DNA from: Bradyrhizobium sp. CCBAU 53351
GTDB taxonomy: Bacteria; Pseudomonadota; Alphaproteobacteria; Rhizobiales; Xanthobacteraceae
Length of the DNA: 64,000 nt
Reading direction: 5' to 3'
NCBI RefSeq assembly: GCF_015291745.1
Contig: NZ_CP030059.1
Coordinates: 4,987,501 to 5,051,500, forward strand
In this document: in pieces, positions 1 to 11,055 of the stretch
How the letters are laid out: each line of letters begins with the position of its first letter
How positions within the stretch are numbered: the stretch's first letter is position 1
Program-made: the position numbers and the translations under genes
The notes under the pieces: model-generated
What the model saw: the letters and a program-made list of their open reading frames with translations, nothing else
What the model was told of the DNA's origin: nothing
Databases searched by the model: none

Positions 1-11
1 AGCCGGTCAGA

Positions 12-248
12 TCAAGCGCCCGGTACGCCGGTTTGCAGCGCCAGCGCGTGCAGCACGCCGCCCATCTGGCCGCGCAGGGACTGATAGACGATCTGGTGCT
101 GCTGGACGCGGGACTTGCCGCGGAAGGATTCCGAGATCACGGTCGCGGCATAGTGATCGCCGTCCCCGGCGAGGTCACGGATGGTCACCTCGGCATCGGG
201 GATCGCCGCCTTGATCATCGCCTCGATATCGTGGGCGTCCATGGGCAT
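12..248 (-). CDS. BolA/IbaG family iron-sulfur metabolism protein
   Basis: A 78-residue protein with the compact BolA fold signature: an acidic N-terminal helix (DAHDIEAMIKAAIPDAEV), a GDGDHY segment, the SRVQQHQIVYQSL helix with the conserved His, and a final stretch ending LALQTGVPG. BolA/IbaG proteins partner with monothiol glutaredoxins in iron-sulfur trafficking. In related alphaproteobacteria a glutaredoxin gene usually lies next to this gene near purL; here that neighbour would be outside the window. The stop lies 12 bases from the window edge, so the gene is complete. Family assignment is confident; physiological role is from the family only. Confidence 0.88.
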   Translation of the reverse strand: MPMDAHDIEAMIKAAIPDAEVTIRDLAGDGDHYAATVISESFRGKSRVQQHQIVYQSLRGQMGGVLHALALQTGVPGA

Positions 249-422
249 TCGGGTCGTGCTCCTGTCTCGTCGAATCGCGCCGGGGTCCCCTCGCCGGCTG
301 GGTCAAACTTAGCGTGAACAGCCTTCTTCGTCACGCATTCCGGCACTATATCCCTGATCCCATCGGGATAAAGGCACGACAAAGTGCCGCGCAAGGCAGA
401 TCGATCGAAAAGGCGTGACATC

Positions 423-782
423 ATGAAGCTTCCAGGGCCCGACCACCCCATCACCATCACCCAAAATCCCCGGCGCGTCCGGGTCACCGCGGGCGACATC
501 GTGATTGCCGAGACCAGCAAGGCACTGACCCTGAAAGAGGCGAAATACCCGGCGGTGCAATATGTGCCGCGGGAGGACACCAATATGGCCCTGCTGGAGC
601 GCACCGAGCGCACCACCCATTGCCCCTACAAGGGTGACGCCAACTATTTCAGCGTCAAGGCCGACGGCAAGACGCTCGACAATGCGATCTGGACTTACGA
701 GACGCCCTTCCCCGCGATGACGGAGATTTCCGGCCATCTCGCCTTCTATCCGGACAAGGTGAAGATCGAGGAAGTGGGGTAG
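423..782 (+). CDS. DUF427 domain-containing protein
   Basis: A 119-residue protein that matches the DUF427 pattern throughout: ITITQNPRRVRVTAGDIVIAET near the start, YPAVQYVPREDTNMALLERTERTTHCPYKGDANYFSV in the middle, and AIWTYETPFPAMTEISGHLAFYPDKV at the end. Cys, His and acidic residues in THCPYKGDA are family hallmarks. Function of DUF427 proteins is not established. The ATG at 423 is preferred over the in-frame ATG at 384 because family members begin close to the MKLPGP sequence. It is divergent from the BolA gene, with about 170 bases between them. Confidence 0.85.
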   Translation: MKLPGPDHPITITQNPRRVRVTAGDIVIAETSKALTLKEAKYPAVQYVPREDTNMALLERTERTTHCPYKGDANYFSVKADGKTLDNAIWTYETPFPAMTEISGHLAFYPDKVKIEEVG

Positions 783-799
783 GCCCTGCTGTAGCGCCA

Positions 800-890
800 C
801 GTCATGGCCGGGTTATCCCGGCCATCCACGTTCTTGGATAATCGCAGATACCGAAACACGTGGATGCCCGGGACGAGCCCGGGCATGACG
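800..890. repeat. Palindromic intergenic repeat (type A)
   Basis: About 91 bases form an imperfect inverted repeat. The left arm has CGTCATGGCCGGG and CCATCCACG; the right arm has CGTGGATGCCCGGG and GGGCATGACG. It lies between the stop of the DUF427 gene and the converging DUF1328 gene. Similar palindromes are common between genes in Bradyrhizobium-like genomes; it could act as an RNA hairpin or transcription stop for either neighbour, but no T-run is visible. Confidence 0.7.
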
Positions 891-912
891 ATGAGTGCTG
901 CTACCGGTCGGG

Positions 913-1086
913 CTATGCCCTGAAAATCGTCAGCCCCAGTATCAGCAGCACCAGGAAGATCACGACAAACACGTAGAACAGGAAGCGGGCGATATCGGCG
1001 GAGGCAGCCGAGATTCCGGTGAAGCCGAGCACGCCGGCCACAATCGAGATCAGCAGGAAGATCAGCGCCCATTTCAGGATCGTCAT
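913..1086 (-). CDS. DUF1328 small membrane protein
   Basis: A 57-residue protein that reads [20 protein letters not shown] and then [20 protein letters not shown], ending in a second hydrophobic segment and TIFRA. This is the classic DUF1328 layout: two short transmembrane helices joined by the GFTGI...AADIA turn. The role of the family is unknown; related small proteins are often stress-induced. The reading frame is under 60 codons, so it is easily missed. It runs opposite to the DUF427 and acyltransferase genes. Confidence 0.87.
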   Translation of the reverse strand: MTILKWALIFLLISIVAGVLGFTGISAASADIARFLFYVFVVIFLVLLILGLTIFRA

Positions 1087-1255
1087 CGCCAGCTCCGCAA
1101 TCGGTTGCCGCTTGCCGCGGCTCTCTACGCCCTTTCGCGAATGCTAACTTTGCTACGCGGAACTGGTTCCTCCGGTTGCCGCTGCCGAAACGACACTTGC
1201 TGAATCCGGTTCCCGGCGGCACAGTCCCGGCGGGACGGGACGCGGGGCGACCATA

Positions 1256-2440
1256 ATGACGATGTCACATTCAGCGACGATGGGCGCGGAGGCGCAGGCT
1301 GCGCCGAAGAGCAAGGCGCGCAATCTCTCGCTCGATCGTGCCCGTACCTTCCTGACGCTGGTGGTGCTGCTGCATCACGCGGTGATTCCCTACACGCATT
1401 TCGGTCACACCGATCCGGCCTCCTTCGCCGGCTTCGACATGATTGTGCTCGCCACCGACAGCTTCTTCATGGCGATGTTCTTCTTCCTGTCGGGCCTGTT
1501 CACCTGGCCCGGCATCGCGCGCAAGGCACCGTCGGTCTTTTTGCGCGACCGCCTGTTGCGGCTCGGGCTGCCGTTCGCGATCGCGGCCCTCACCGTCATC
1601 CCGCTCGCCTACTACGCCATCGCGCTGCGGGCCGAGCCCGAGTTGACCTTCGCTGCATTCTGGTGGAAGACGGTGACGGCGGGGCCGTGGCCGAGCGGCC
1701 CGATCTGGTTCGTGTGGGTGCTGCTCGCCTTCGATCTCACCGCGAGCCTGCTCTACCGGGTCTCGGCGCATCTGGTCGACCCGATCAACCGCGTCTCGTT
1801 GCGCGGATTCGACCAGCCGGCCGCGTTCTGGCTGGTGCTCGCCGCGATCAGCATCCTCGTCTACGTGCCGGCGCTGGTCTATTTCGGCGCCAACAAATGG
1901 TTCGAGTTCGGACCGTTCTCGGTGCAGGCGAGCCGCATCCTGCTCTACTTCAGCTACTTCTTCATCGGCGCCAGCGTCGGCTCGGCGAACTTCGATCGCG
2001 GCATCCTCAGCTCGGACGGTCAGCTGCCGAACGACCGCTGGCGGTGGGTGTTCATCACGCTGGTGCCGTACTGCCTGATGTGGGGCATGATCTACATCAA
2101 GCGCGAAATCCTCGGCAATCCCGATCCGCTGCCGCACTGGTACCACGCGTTCTACGGCACGTTCCTGGTGCTGTTCTCGGCGTCGATCCTGCTCACGATC
2201 CTCGCCTTCTTCCTGCATTCGAAAGCGCCGGGGCCAACCCTGCTCGACCGCATGCAGGCCGACGCCTACGGCATCTTCCTGGTGCACTACCCGATCGCAC
2301 TGTGGATCCAGTATGCGCTGTTCGATTACGAGCTGCCTGCGATCGTGAAGGCCGCGATCGGCTTCGTGCTCACGGTGATCCTGAGCTGGGGCCTGACGGC
2401 GGCTTTGCGCAAGATACCGGGGGCGTCGTCGGTGTTGTGA
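1256..2440 (+). CDS. Acyltransferase 3 family membrane protein
   Basis: A 394-residue polytopic membrane protein. It begins with a short soluble tail and then LSLDRARTFLTLVVLLHHAVIPY, the usual first helix of acyltransferase 3 proteins with the catalytic-type RxxR/H region (DRAR, LLHH). About ten hydrophobic helices follow, with SFFMAMFFFLSGLFTWPG and a late DAYGIFLVHYPIALWIQY helix, both typical. Such proteins transfer acyl or succinyl groups onto surface glycans, including OpgC-like modification of periplasmic glucans. The substrate cannot be told from sequence. It stands alone between palindromic repeats. Confidence 0.82.
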   Translation: MTMSHSATMGAEAQAAPKSKARNLSLDRARTFLTLVVLLHHAVIPYTHFGHTDPASFAGFDMIVLATDSFFMAMFFFLSGLFTWPGIARKAPSVFLRDRLLRLGLPFAIAALTVIPLAYYAIALRAEPELTFAAFWWKTVTAGPWPSGPIWFVWVLLAFDLTASLLYRVSAHLVDPINRVSLRGFDQPAAFWLVLAAISILVYVPALVYFGANKWFEFGPFSVQASRILLYFSYFFIGASVGSANFDRGILSSDGQLPNDRWRWVFITLVPYCLMWGMIYIKREILGNPDPLPHWYHAFYGTFLVLFSASILLTILAFFLHSKAPGPTLLDRMQADAYGIFLVHYPIALWIQYALFDYELPAIVKAAIGFVLTVILSWGLTAALRKIPGASSVL

Positions 2441-2488
2441 GAGCGCGCGGTCTCTCGGCTCGTCAAGGAGCCCTTGCGACGACGGGAT

Positions 2489-2577
2489 CGTAGCCCGGAT
2501 GGAGCGCAGCGCAATCCGGGAGTGTTGCCACACGCGATAGCGGTCCCGGATTACGCTTTCGCTCCATCCGGGCTACG
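2489..2577. repeat. Palindromic intergenic repeat (type B, copy 1)
   Basis: An inverted repeat of about 89 bases: CGTAGCCCGGATGGAGCGCA on the left and GCTCCATCCGGGCTACG on the right, with an inner pair AATCCGGG / CCCGGATT. The same family recurs at 20387-20456. It sits between the convergent acyltransferase and purL genes and could serve both as a transcription barrier. Confidence 0.75.
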
Positions 2578-2599
2578 GCTCTGAGTTTGTGGAAGCGCC

Positions 2600-4810
<2,211 letters not shown>

Positions 4811-4995
4811 GGCTTCAGGGGCTTTCGGCGGCGGTTTGGCCGTTCTTAGGAACATCCGGGGCTCGCGAAAAGCCCTTTATGGCGCATTTTCCCGCTGTCC
4901 CACGTTTTGCAGGCAGGGACGGCGGGAACAGGAATTGCACGGCGCCGACGGATCGGATTTAAGGGCTCGAGACCCGCAATTGAAGGCCTATTTCC

Positions 4996-5475
4996 TTGCA
5001 CGAATTGACCAAAGCGCCCCCACCCCGCCGCCCCGACCTCCACGTCGCCACCGAGGGCGAATTTGTGGGCTGGCGGACCTGGATTCGCGACAGTTTCGAG
5101 GCCCATGTCGGCCCCTTCTGGCACCGGATCGAGGCGGACGGCAGCGTCCGCAGCGCCTTCCGGGTCGAGAAAAAGCACCTCAACGGCTCCGGGAACGTCC
5201 ATGGCGGCTGCTACATGGCCTTCGCCGACTACTCCCTGTTCGCGATCGCCACCCATGTCCTGGACAGCCGGGCGGTGACGACCAACTTCGCCTGCGAATT
5301 CCTCGACGCGGCACGCGAGGGCGAGCTGATCGAGTGCACCGGCGAGGTCACCCGCGCCGGCGGCTCGCTGATCTTCCTGCGCGGCAAGATGATGTCTGCC
5401 GACCGGGTTCTGCTGACCTTTTCCGGCACGATCAAGCGGATGAAGCGGAAGGCGCTCCCTCAGCCAAACGCATAG
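4996..5475 (+). CDS. PaaI-family hotdog thioesterase
   Basis: A 159-residue single-hotdog protein. The signature NGSGNVHGGCYMAFADYSLFAIA at residues 61-83 matches the PaaI-type active-site helix, with the HGG turn and an acidic residue (Asp) in the helix. A beta-rich second half (TTNFACEFLDAAREGELIECTGEV) follows. It should hydrolyse an acyl-CoA in the cytoplasm; the substrate is unknown. The start is a TTG at 4996 preceded by GAAGG about nine bases upstream. It is divergent from purL and followed by an EamA exporter after 76 bases. Confidence 0.8.
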   Translation: MHELTKAPPPRRPDLHVATEGEFVGWRTWIRDSFEAHVGPFWHRIEADGSVRSAFRVEKKHLNGSGNVHGGCYMAFADYSLFAIATHVLDSRAVTTNFACEFLDAAREGELIECTGEVTRAGGSLIFLRGKMMSADRVLLTFSGTIKRMKRKALPQPNA

Positions 5476-5551
5476 CTCGGCGCCTTCCCTTTTCGCTCGC
5501 CCTCGCCCAGACTTCCCGGCAAGCGCTGTCGCGCCGGGGAGCAAGAACAAG

Positions 5552-6514
5552 GTGCCGCAGAGCACATCGGAGGCGGGTCGCGCGACGGCGGCCGCATCAA
5601 CGCCGTTGCCGTCCATCGCCACCGGCGCCCGCAACTGGCGCGACTATGCGCTGCTGCTCGCGCTCGCCTGCTGCTGGAGCTCGACCTATCCGCTGGCCAA
5701 GCTGGCGCTTCCCACCATCCCGCCCATCACCTTCATCTCCGCACGCTCGCTGGTCGCGGCCGCCTTCCTGTTCGCGATCCTGTGGATGCGCGACATCAAG
5801 GTGCCGACGGACGCAAAGGCCTGGAAGCTGTTCGCGACCCAGCAGCTGATCAACTCGACCTTCCCCTTCCTGATCATCACCTGGTCGCAGCAATACGTGC
5901 CGGCATCGAGCACGGTGGTGCTGGCCTCGACGACGCCGATTTTCGCCTTCCTGATCACCTCGCTGATCACGCGTCACGAGCCGGCGACGCTGCTCAAGCT
6001 CGCGGGCGCGGTGCTCGGCCTCGCGGGCACGATTCTCATCGTCGGCCTCGATGCGCTGCACGGCTTCGGCAACGAGATCGTGGCCGAGATCGCGATCCTG
6101 CTTGCCACCATCTCCTTTGCCTGCGCGACGATCTTCGGTCTGCGCCTGTCCGACTACGATCCGATGGTGGTGGCTGCCGGCTCGCTCTTGTTCGGCGGCC
6201 TCATCCTGCTGCCGCCCTCGCTGATCATCGACCAGCCCTGGACGCTGCAGCCGACGCCGACGGCGATCATTGCCACCATCGTCATGGGCATCGTCTCGAG
6301 CGCGCTCGGGCTGATGCTGTTCTACGTCTGCCTCGGCCGCCTCGGCACGCTGACCACCAACGCACAAGGATATTTGCGCATCCCGATCGGCGTCGGCCTG
6401 TCCGTGGCTCTGCTCGGCGAGAGCGTGCCGTCGAACCTGGCGCTCGGGCTGTTGCTGGTAATGGCCGGCGTCGCCGCGATGACGGTGCCGGCGGAGCGAC
6501 TGAAGCGACGCTAA
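5552..6514 (+). CDS. EamA/DMT family transporter
   Basis: A 320-residue inner-membrane protein with ten predicted helices arranged as two EamA repeats. The first begins WRDYALLLALACCWSSTYPLAKLALPTIPP, and the second begins after LHGFGNEIVAEIAILLATISFACATIFG. Family members export amino acids or other metabolites. The start is GTG at 5552, with GGGGAGCAAGAACAAG upstream. It converges with the Bug-receptor gene, leaving three bases between stops, so the two transcripts may overlap. Substrate is unknown. Confidence 0.83.
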   Translation: MPQSTSEAGRATAAASTPLPSIATGARNWRDYALLLALACCWSSTYPLAKLALPTIPPITFISARSLVAAAFLFAILWMRDIKVPTDAKAWKLFATQQLINSTFPFLIITWSQQYVPASSTVVLASTTPIFAFLITSLITRHEPATLLKLAGAVLGLAGTILIVGLDALHGFGNEIVAEIAILLATISFACATIFGLRLSDYDPMVVAAGSLLFGGLILLPPSLIIDQPWTLQPTPTAIIATIVMGIVSSALGLMLFYVCLGRLGTLTTNAQGYLRIPIGVGLSVALLGESVPSNLALGLLLVMAGVAAMTVPAERLKRR

Positions 6515-6517
6515 CGA

Positions 6518-7489
6518 CTACTTGGCGTCGTCCGCCAGCATCTTCCGGTACTTTTCGACGTCGCGCGTCACGAGCTTCTGCAGCACTTCGGGCGCGTGCT
6601 CGTCCGCATCAGGGGCGACAGTGGAAAGATCGGCAAAACGCTTCTTCACGGCATCGGTCTCGACCGCAGTGCGCGCAGCGGCGTTCAGCTTGGCGATCAC
6701 GGCCGGCGGCGTGCCCTTGGGCGCGAACAGGCCGTTCCAGCCCTGCGCCTCGAATTCGGGCAAACCCGCTTCAGCCGAGGTCGGCAGGTCCGGCAGCGTG
6801 GCGAGCCGCACGGTCGAGCCGACCACGAGACCCTTTACCAGCTTCTCGTTGATCGACTGCGAGACCGAGGCCGCCGCATCGCAGACGCCGTCGATCTGGC
6901 TGCCGACCGCATCGGTCAGCGCAGGCGCAGCACCACGGTAGCCGACCAGCGTCGCGTCGATGCCGGCAGCGGTGACGAAGCTCTTGCAGATCAGATAGTT
7001 CGACGAGCCGACGCCGGCATGGCCGAGATTGATCTTGCCCGGATTGGCCTTGGCGTAGGCGATGAACTCTTTCAGGTCCTTGGCCGGAAAGTCCTTGCGC
7101 AGCGCGATGATGCCGAATGTCTTCGCCACCATGGCGATCGGCACGAAGGACTCAGGCGTGAACGGCAGTTTCGGATAGATCGTGTAGGTCGCCGCATTCG
7201 TGCCGGCATTGCCGATCGCGATGGTGTAGCCGTCGGGCTCGGCGCGGGAGGCGCGCGCCAGCGCGGTCGAGCCGCCGGCACCGGCAACGTTCTCGATCAC
7301 GATGGTCTGGCCGAGCGCGATGCCCATCTGCTCGGCGACCGTACGCGCGATCACGTCCGAGGTGCCGCCGGCCGCGAACGGCACGATCATGGTGATCGGA
7401 CGCTTGGGATAGTCTTGGCCAAACGCGGCCGTCGCGAAAGCAATTGCGGCGACCGCGATCGACAGCCGCTTCAGCACGAACGAAATCAC
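6518..7489 (-). CDS. Bug/TctC family tripartite tricarboxylate transporter receptor
   Basis: A 323-residue secreted binding protein. A signal peptide (residues 1-24, ending AFATAAFG) is followed by [25 protein letters not shown], the Bug family's ligand-loop signature, and [12 protein letters not shown]. These receptors bind carboxylates or similar anions for TctAB importers, or sense them. No tctA or tctB is nearby. The start is GTG, and it overlaps the purQ stop by four bases (GTGA), so translation is probably coupled to purQ. The pairing with a purine gene is unexplained. Confidence 0.87.
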   Translation of the reverse strand: MISFVLKRLSIAVAAIAFATAAFGQDYPKRPITMIVPFAAGGTSDVIARTVAEQMGIALGQTIVIENVAGAGGSTALARASRAEPDGYTIAIGNAGTNAATYTIYPKLPFTPESFVPIAMVAKTFGIIALRKDFPAKDLKEFIAYAKANPGKINLGHAGVGSSNYLICKSFVTAAGIDATLVGYRGAAPALTDAVGSQIDGVCDAAASVSQSINEKLVKGLVVGSTVRLATLPDLPTSAEAGLPEFEAQGWNGLFAPKGTPPAVIAKLNAAARTAVETDAVKKRFADLSTVAPDADEHAPEVLQKLVTRDVEKYRKMLADDAK

Positions 7490-8187
7490 GCGGCTTTTTC
7501 CAGATGCTGAGCGAGGCCGGCGAACAGGCCGCGGCCGTCCGTGCAGCCCATGATGTCTTCGACGTGGTTTTCCGGATGCGGCATCATGCCGAGCACGTTG
7601 CCCTTGTCGTTGACGATGCCGGCGATGGAGTGCGCAGCGCCGTTGATGTTGCTGTTATCGTCCACCACACCCTCGGCCGAGCAATAGCGATAGAGCACCC
7701 GCCCCTCGCCTTCGAGCCGCTTGATGGTTTCTTCGTCCGCCTCGTAATTGCCTTCGCCATGGGCGACCGGCACACGGATCACCTGCCCGGCATTGTAGCC
7801 GCGGGTGAACGGCGTGTCGGAACGCTCGACGCGCAGATGCACGTCGTGGCAGATGAACTTCAGCCGCGCGTTGCGCATCAGCACGCCGGGCAGCAGGCCG
7901 GACTCGCAGAGGATCTGAAACCCGTTGCAGACGCCGAGCACGAGGCCGCCCTTGGCCGCGTAGTCGCGCACCGCGTCCATCACCGGCGCACGTGCCGCGA
8001 TGGCGCCACAGCGCAAATAATCGCCATAGGAGAAACCGCCCGGCACCACCACGAGGTCGGTCCCCGGAGGCAGCGAGGTCTCGGCGTGCCAGACCATCGC
8101 CGGCTCGTGGCCCGAGATCAGCCTCAGCGCACGCGCCATGTCGCGCTCGCGGTTGATTCCGGGAAAGACGAGGATGGCGGCTTTCAT
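7486..8187 (-). CDS. purQ: Phosphoribosylformylglycinamidine synthase, PurQ glutaminase subunit
   Basis: A 233-residue class I glutamine amidotransferase that supplies ammonia to PurL. The catalytic triad is visible: Cys87 in GVCNGFQ, His204 and Glu206 in MMPHPENH. The start [16 protein letters not shown] at 8187 is the usual family start; the open frame continues upstream but encodes no conserved sequence. It is followed by the Bug receptor with a four-base overlap. The divergent corA gene lies 167 bases upstream, so purQ must have its own promoter in that gap and is not co-transcribed with purS. Confidence 0.96.
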   Translation of the reverse strand: MKAAILVFPGINRERDMARALRLISGHEPAMVWHAETSLPPGTDLVVVPGGFSYGDYLRCGAIAARAPVMDAVRDYAAKGGLVLGVCNGFQILCESGLLPGVLMRNARLKFICHDVHLRVERSDTPFTRGYNAGQVIRVPVAHGEGNYEADEETIKRLEGEGRVLYRYCSAEGVVDDNSNINGAAHSIAGIVNDKGNVLGMMPHPENHVEDIMGCTDGRGLFAGLAQHLEKAA

Positions 8188-8354
8188 GTTCGGGTTCCGA
8201 CGGTGACGGGAATCGGGCTGGCCGAAGGGGCCAATTCGCTGGGAGACATAGCCATTTGACGGGGATTTTACCAGTGCTAGCCTCGCCGGGCGGCCTTGTA
8301 CACAGGCCATAGCCACGGCAGTTTTGCCCAACGATCTTGCCCGGGATTGCAGCC

Positions 8355-9371
8355 ATGAACGTCCCGTCGCTGCCCACCTCCCTCGCCGAGCCGGTATCCG
8401 CCGAGGGCGTCGTCGCGGCCGGTGCCTATGTCGACGGCCGGCGCGTTGCCAATATCGCGATCAGCGAGGCCTCGAGCTGGCGCGCCAAGCCCGGCCACGT
8501 GGTCTGGATCGGCTTGCATGAGCCCGACATGGCGCTGCTCAGCGCGGTGCAGAAGCAGTTCGACCTGCACGAGCTCGCGATCGAGGACGCCAACCACGCC
8601 CATCAGCGTCCCAAGATCGAGCAATATGGCGAGGCCCTGTTCATCGTGGCGCGCACCGCGCAACTGATCGAGGGCCGCATCGCCTTCGGCGAGACCCACA
8701 TCTTCGTCGGCGAAGGCTATCTGGTCTCGGTGCGCCACGGCGCTTCGACCTCCTACAAGCCGGTGCGCGAGCGTTGCGAGAGCTGCCCGCGAGCGCTGGC
8801 TCGCGGCGAGGATTACATCCTCTACGCCATCCTCGATTTCATCGTCGACAATTACTCGCCCGTGCTCGAGAGCATTCACGACGAGGTCGAAGGCATCGAG
8901 GATGACGTGCTGTCGAAGCCGATCAGCAAGGCGCAGATCGAGCGGCTCTACATGCTGCGCCGCGACCTCTTGCGGCTGCGCAACGCGATCGGGCCGCTGG
9001 TGGAGGTCTGCCGCCGGCTGGAGCATGACGAGCTGGCGATGGTGCGGCAGGCCATGCAGCCGCTATTCCGCGACGTCACCGACCACGTCCGCAACATCCA
9101 GGAGCGCATCGATTCCATGCGCGAGGTGCTGGCCTTCGCCTTCGAGGCAAGTCTTCTGGTCGGTCAGGCGCAGGAGACGGCGGTATCGAAGAAGCTCGCC
9201 TCCTGGCTTGCGATCATCGCGATCCCGACCGCGCTCGCCGGCATCTACGGCATGAACTTCAAGCACATGCCGGAGCTGGAATGGGAGTACGGCTACTTCA
9301 TGCTGCTCGGCGTGATGCTGACCGCCTGCGGCGCGCTGTACTGGCGGTTTCGCCGCGCGGGATGGCTGTGA
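8355..9371 (+). CDS. CorA family divalent cation transporter
   Basis: A 338-residue CorA protein: a long cytoplasmic domain rich in helices ([25 protein letters not shown], with the LAIED...HQRPK motif), then two C-terminal membrane helices. The signature IYGMNF has its GMN at residues 299-301, at the periplasmic mouth of the pore. The family moves Mg2+, and sometimes Co2+, Ni2+ or Zn2+. The ATG at 8355 is chosen over an upstream TTG. It lies on the strand opposite to the pur genes and splits purS from purQ. Confidence 0.92.
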   Translation: MNVPSLPTSLAEPVSAEGVVAAGAYVDGRRVANIAISEASSWRAKPGHVVWIGLHEPDMALLSAVQKQFDLHELAIEDANHAHQRPKIEQYGEALFIVARTAQLIEGRIAFGETHIFVGEGYLVSVRHGASTSYKPVRERCESCPRALARGEDYILYAILDFIVDNYSPVLESIHDEVEGIEDDVLSKPISKAQIERLYMLRRDLLRLRNAIGPLVEVCRRLEHDELAMVRQAMQPLFRDVTDHVRNIQERIDSMREVLAFAFEASLLVGQAQETAVSKKLASWLAIIAIPTALAGIYGMNFKHMPELEWEYGYFMLLGVMLTACGALYWRFRRAGWL

Positions 9372-9381
9372 GCCGTCCTGC

Positions 9382-9624
9382 TCACCCGATCAGCTCGACC
9401 CGATAATTCTCGATCACGGTGTTCGCGAGCAGCTTGTCTGCGGCGTCCTTCAGCGCGGCTTCCGCCTTGGCCTTGTCGGCGCCGGCGAGCTCGATGTCGA
9501 ACACCTTGCCCTGGCGGACGCTGGCGACGCCGTCGACGCCGAGCGACTTCAGCGCGCCTTCGATGGCCTTGCCTTGCGGATCGAGGATGCCCGTCTTCAG
9601 GGTAACGGTGACACGTGCCTTCAC
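9382..9624 (-). CDS. purS: Phosphoribosylformylglycinamidine synthase subunit PurS
   Basis: An 80-residue protein (MKARVTVTLKTGILDPQGKA, then IEGALKSLGVDGVASVRQGK) that matches PurS, the small structural subunit bridging PurQ and PurL. The GILDPQGKAIE segment is diagnostic. It lies 13 bases downstream of purC on the same strand and should be co-transcribed with it. Its stop is ten bases from the stop of corA, which converges on it. Confidence 0.95.
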   Translation of the reverse strand: MKARVTVTLKTGILDPQGKAIEGALKSLGVDGVASVRQGKVFDIELAGADKAKAEAALKDAADKLLANTVIENYRVELIG

Positions 9625-9637
9625 GTCAAAATCCTCT

Positions 9638-10405
9638 TCAGCTCTTCACCAGCACCGGGCCGGAGCCCTGCGGACGCTCGTTCTCCATCAGGATGCCGAG
9701 ACGCTTTGCAACTTCCGTATAGGCCTCGAGCAGACCGCCGAGATCCCTGCGGAAACGATCCTTGTCGAGCTTCTCGTTCGACTTGATGTCCCAGAGACGG
9801 CAGCTGTCCGGCGAGATCTCGTCGGCGACGATGATGCGCATCATCTCGTTCTCGAACAGGCGCCCGCACTCCATCTTGAAGTCGACGAGGCGGATGCCGA
9901 TGCCGAGGAAGAGGCCGGTGAGGAAGTCGTTGACACGGATGGCGAGCGCCATGATGTCGTCGATCTCCTGGGGCGTCGCCCAGCCGAAGGCCGTGATGTG
10001 CTCTTCCGACACCATGGGATCGTTGAGCTGGTCGTTCTTGTAGTAGAATTCGATGATCGAACGGGGCAGCTGGGTGCCCTCCTCGATGCCGAGGCGCTGC
10101 GACAGCGAGCCGGCGGCGACGTTCCGCACCACCACCTCGAGCGGCACGATCTCGACCTCGCGAATCAACTGCTCGCGCATGTTGAGGCGGCGGATGAAAT
10201 GGGTCGGCACCCCGATGTCGTTGAGGTGCTGAAACAGGTACTCCGAGATCCGGTTGTTGAGGACACCCTTGCCCTCGATCACCTGATGCTTTTTCGCATT
10301 GAACGCGGTGGCGTCGTCCTTGAAGTGCTGGATCAGGGTACCGGGCTCCGGGCCTTCATACAGAACCTTTGCCTTGCCTTCATAAATACGACGCCGACGG
10401 CTCAT
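9638..10405 (-). CDS. purC: Phosphoribosylaminoimidazole-succinocarboxamide synthase
   Basis: A 255-residue SAICAR synthetase joining aspartate to CAIR in purine synthesis. It has [15 protein letters not shown] at the start, [22 protein letters not shown] and [13 protein letters not shown], all core family motifs. The start at [13 protein letters not shown] (10405) is typical; an ATG ten codons upstream (10435) is possible. It leads the purC-purS pair. A divergent ATPase zeta-inhibitor gene lies about 320 bases away, so the intergenic region must hold both promoters. Confidence 0.96.
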   Translation of the reverse strand: MSRRRRIYEGKAKVLYEGPEPGTLIQHFKDDATAFNAKKHQVIEGKGVLNNRISEYLFQHLNDIGVPTHFIRRLNMREQLIREVEIVPLEVVVRNVAAGSLSQRLGIEEGTQLPRSIIEFYYKNDQLNDPMVSEEHITAFGWATPQEIDDIMALAIRVNDFLTGLFLGIGIRLVDFKMECGRLFENEMMRIIVADEISPDSCRLWDIKSNEKLDKDRFRRDLGGLLEAYTEVAKRLGILMENERPQGSGPVLVKS

Positions 10406-10726
10406 GGGGATGTACCGTGTTTTGTTGAAATCCATGTATTTGGTGTGCTCCGGTTACTAGGATTTACGACCCACAGCGGAGCTGCCGTGAACAGCCCGGA
10501 ACCCATCTATAAACCCTTGGAAACAGAACGGGAACCAAGCCTTTAGGCAACCTATCCGATTGGCTGTCCGAGCACAATCGATCCGGCCGTCCGGCGCCAA
10601 CTTATACCGTCTTGCCTGCGGCTTAACGGCCCGTTGTTTTGCCGATATGTGCTATCTATGTAGGCACGCAGCCGGGCGGTCGCAACGGAAGGCCCCCCGC
10701 GCCATCAGAGGGATTTGGAACAAGGC
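10406..10726. other. Divergent intergenic region between purC and the zeta inhibitor
   Basis: About 320 bases without a convincing coding frame. Part of it is AT-richer than its surroundings (CCATCTATAAACCCTTGGAA near 10500). It should contain the promoters for purC-purS on the minus strand and for the zeta inhibitor on the plus strand. No clear operator or riboswitch was recognised. Confidence 0.5.
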
Positions 10727-11050
10727 ATGAGCGAGTTCGACAAGCGCCAGGAAGGTTTCGAGAAGAAATACGCCCTCGACGAGGAGCAGAAATTCAAGGC
10801 GGAGGCCCGCCGCAACCGGCTGCTCGGGCTTTGGGCCGCCGAAAAGCTCGGCATCTCCGGCGATGCCGCCACCGCCTATGCCAAGGAAGTGGTTGCGGCC
10901 GACTTCGAGGAGGCCGGCGATGCCGACGTCGTGCGCAAGCTGACGGCTGATTTCGCCGCCAAGAACGTCGCCGTCACCGAGCAGGCGATTCGCGCCAAGA
11001 TGAGCGAGCTGCTCGCGGTCGCAGCCGCCGAGGTCAAAGCCGGGAAATAA
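10727..11050 (+). CDS. F1-ATPase inhibitor zeta subunit (DUF1476)
   Basis: A 107-residue, charged, helical protein starting MSEFDKRQEGFEKKYALDEE and QKFKAEARRNRLLGLWAAEK. This is the DUF1476 family, whose Paracoccus member is the zeta subunit that blocks ATP hydrolysis by the F1-ATPase; the inhibitory region is the N-terminal segment seen here. The ATG at 10727 is preferred over one four codons earlier because the family begins MSxFDxR. It is monocistronic, facing a convergent LysR gene six bases away. Confidence 0.9.
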   Translation: MSEFDKRQEGFEKKYALDEEQKFKAEARRNRLLGLWAAEKLGISGDAATAYAKEVVAADFEEAGDADVVRKLTADFAAKNVAVTEQAIRAKMSELLAVAAAEVKAGK

Positions 11051-11055
11051 TTGAG

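Noticed and set aside
746..1222. Minus-strand frame of 158 codons over the DUF1328 gene
   Set aside because: It is in a different frame from the clear DUF1328 gene and runs through the type A palindrome.
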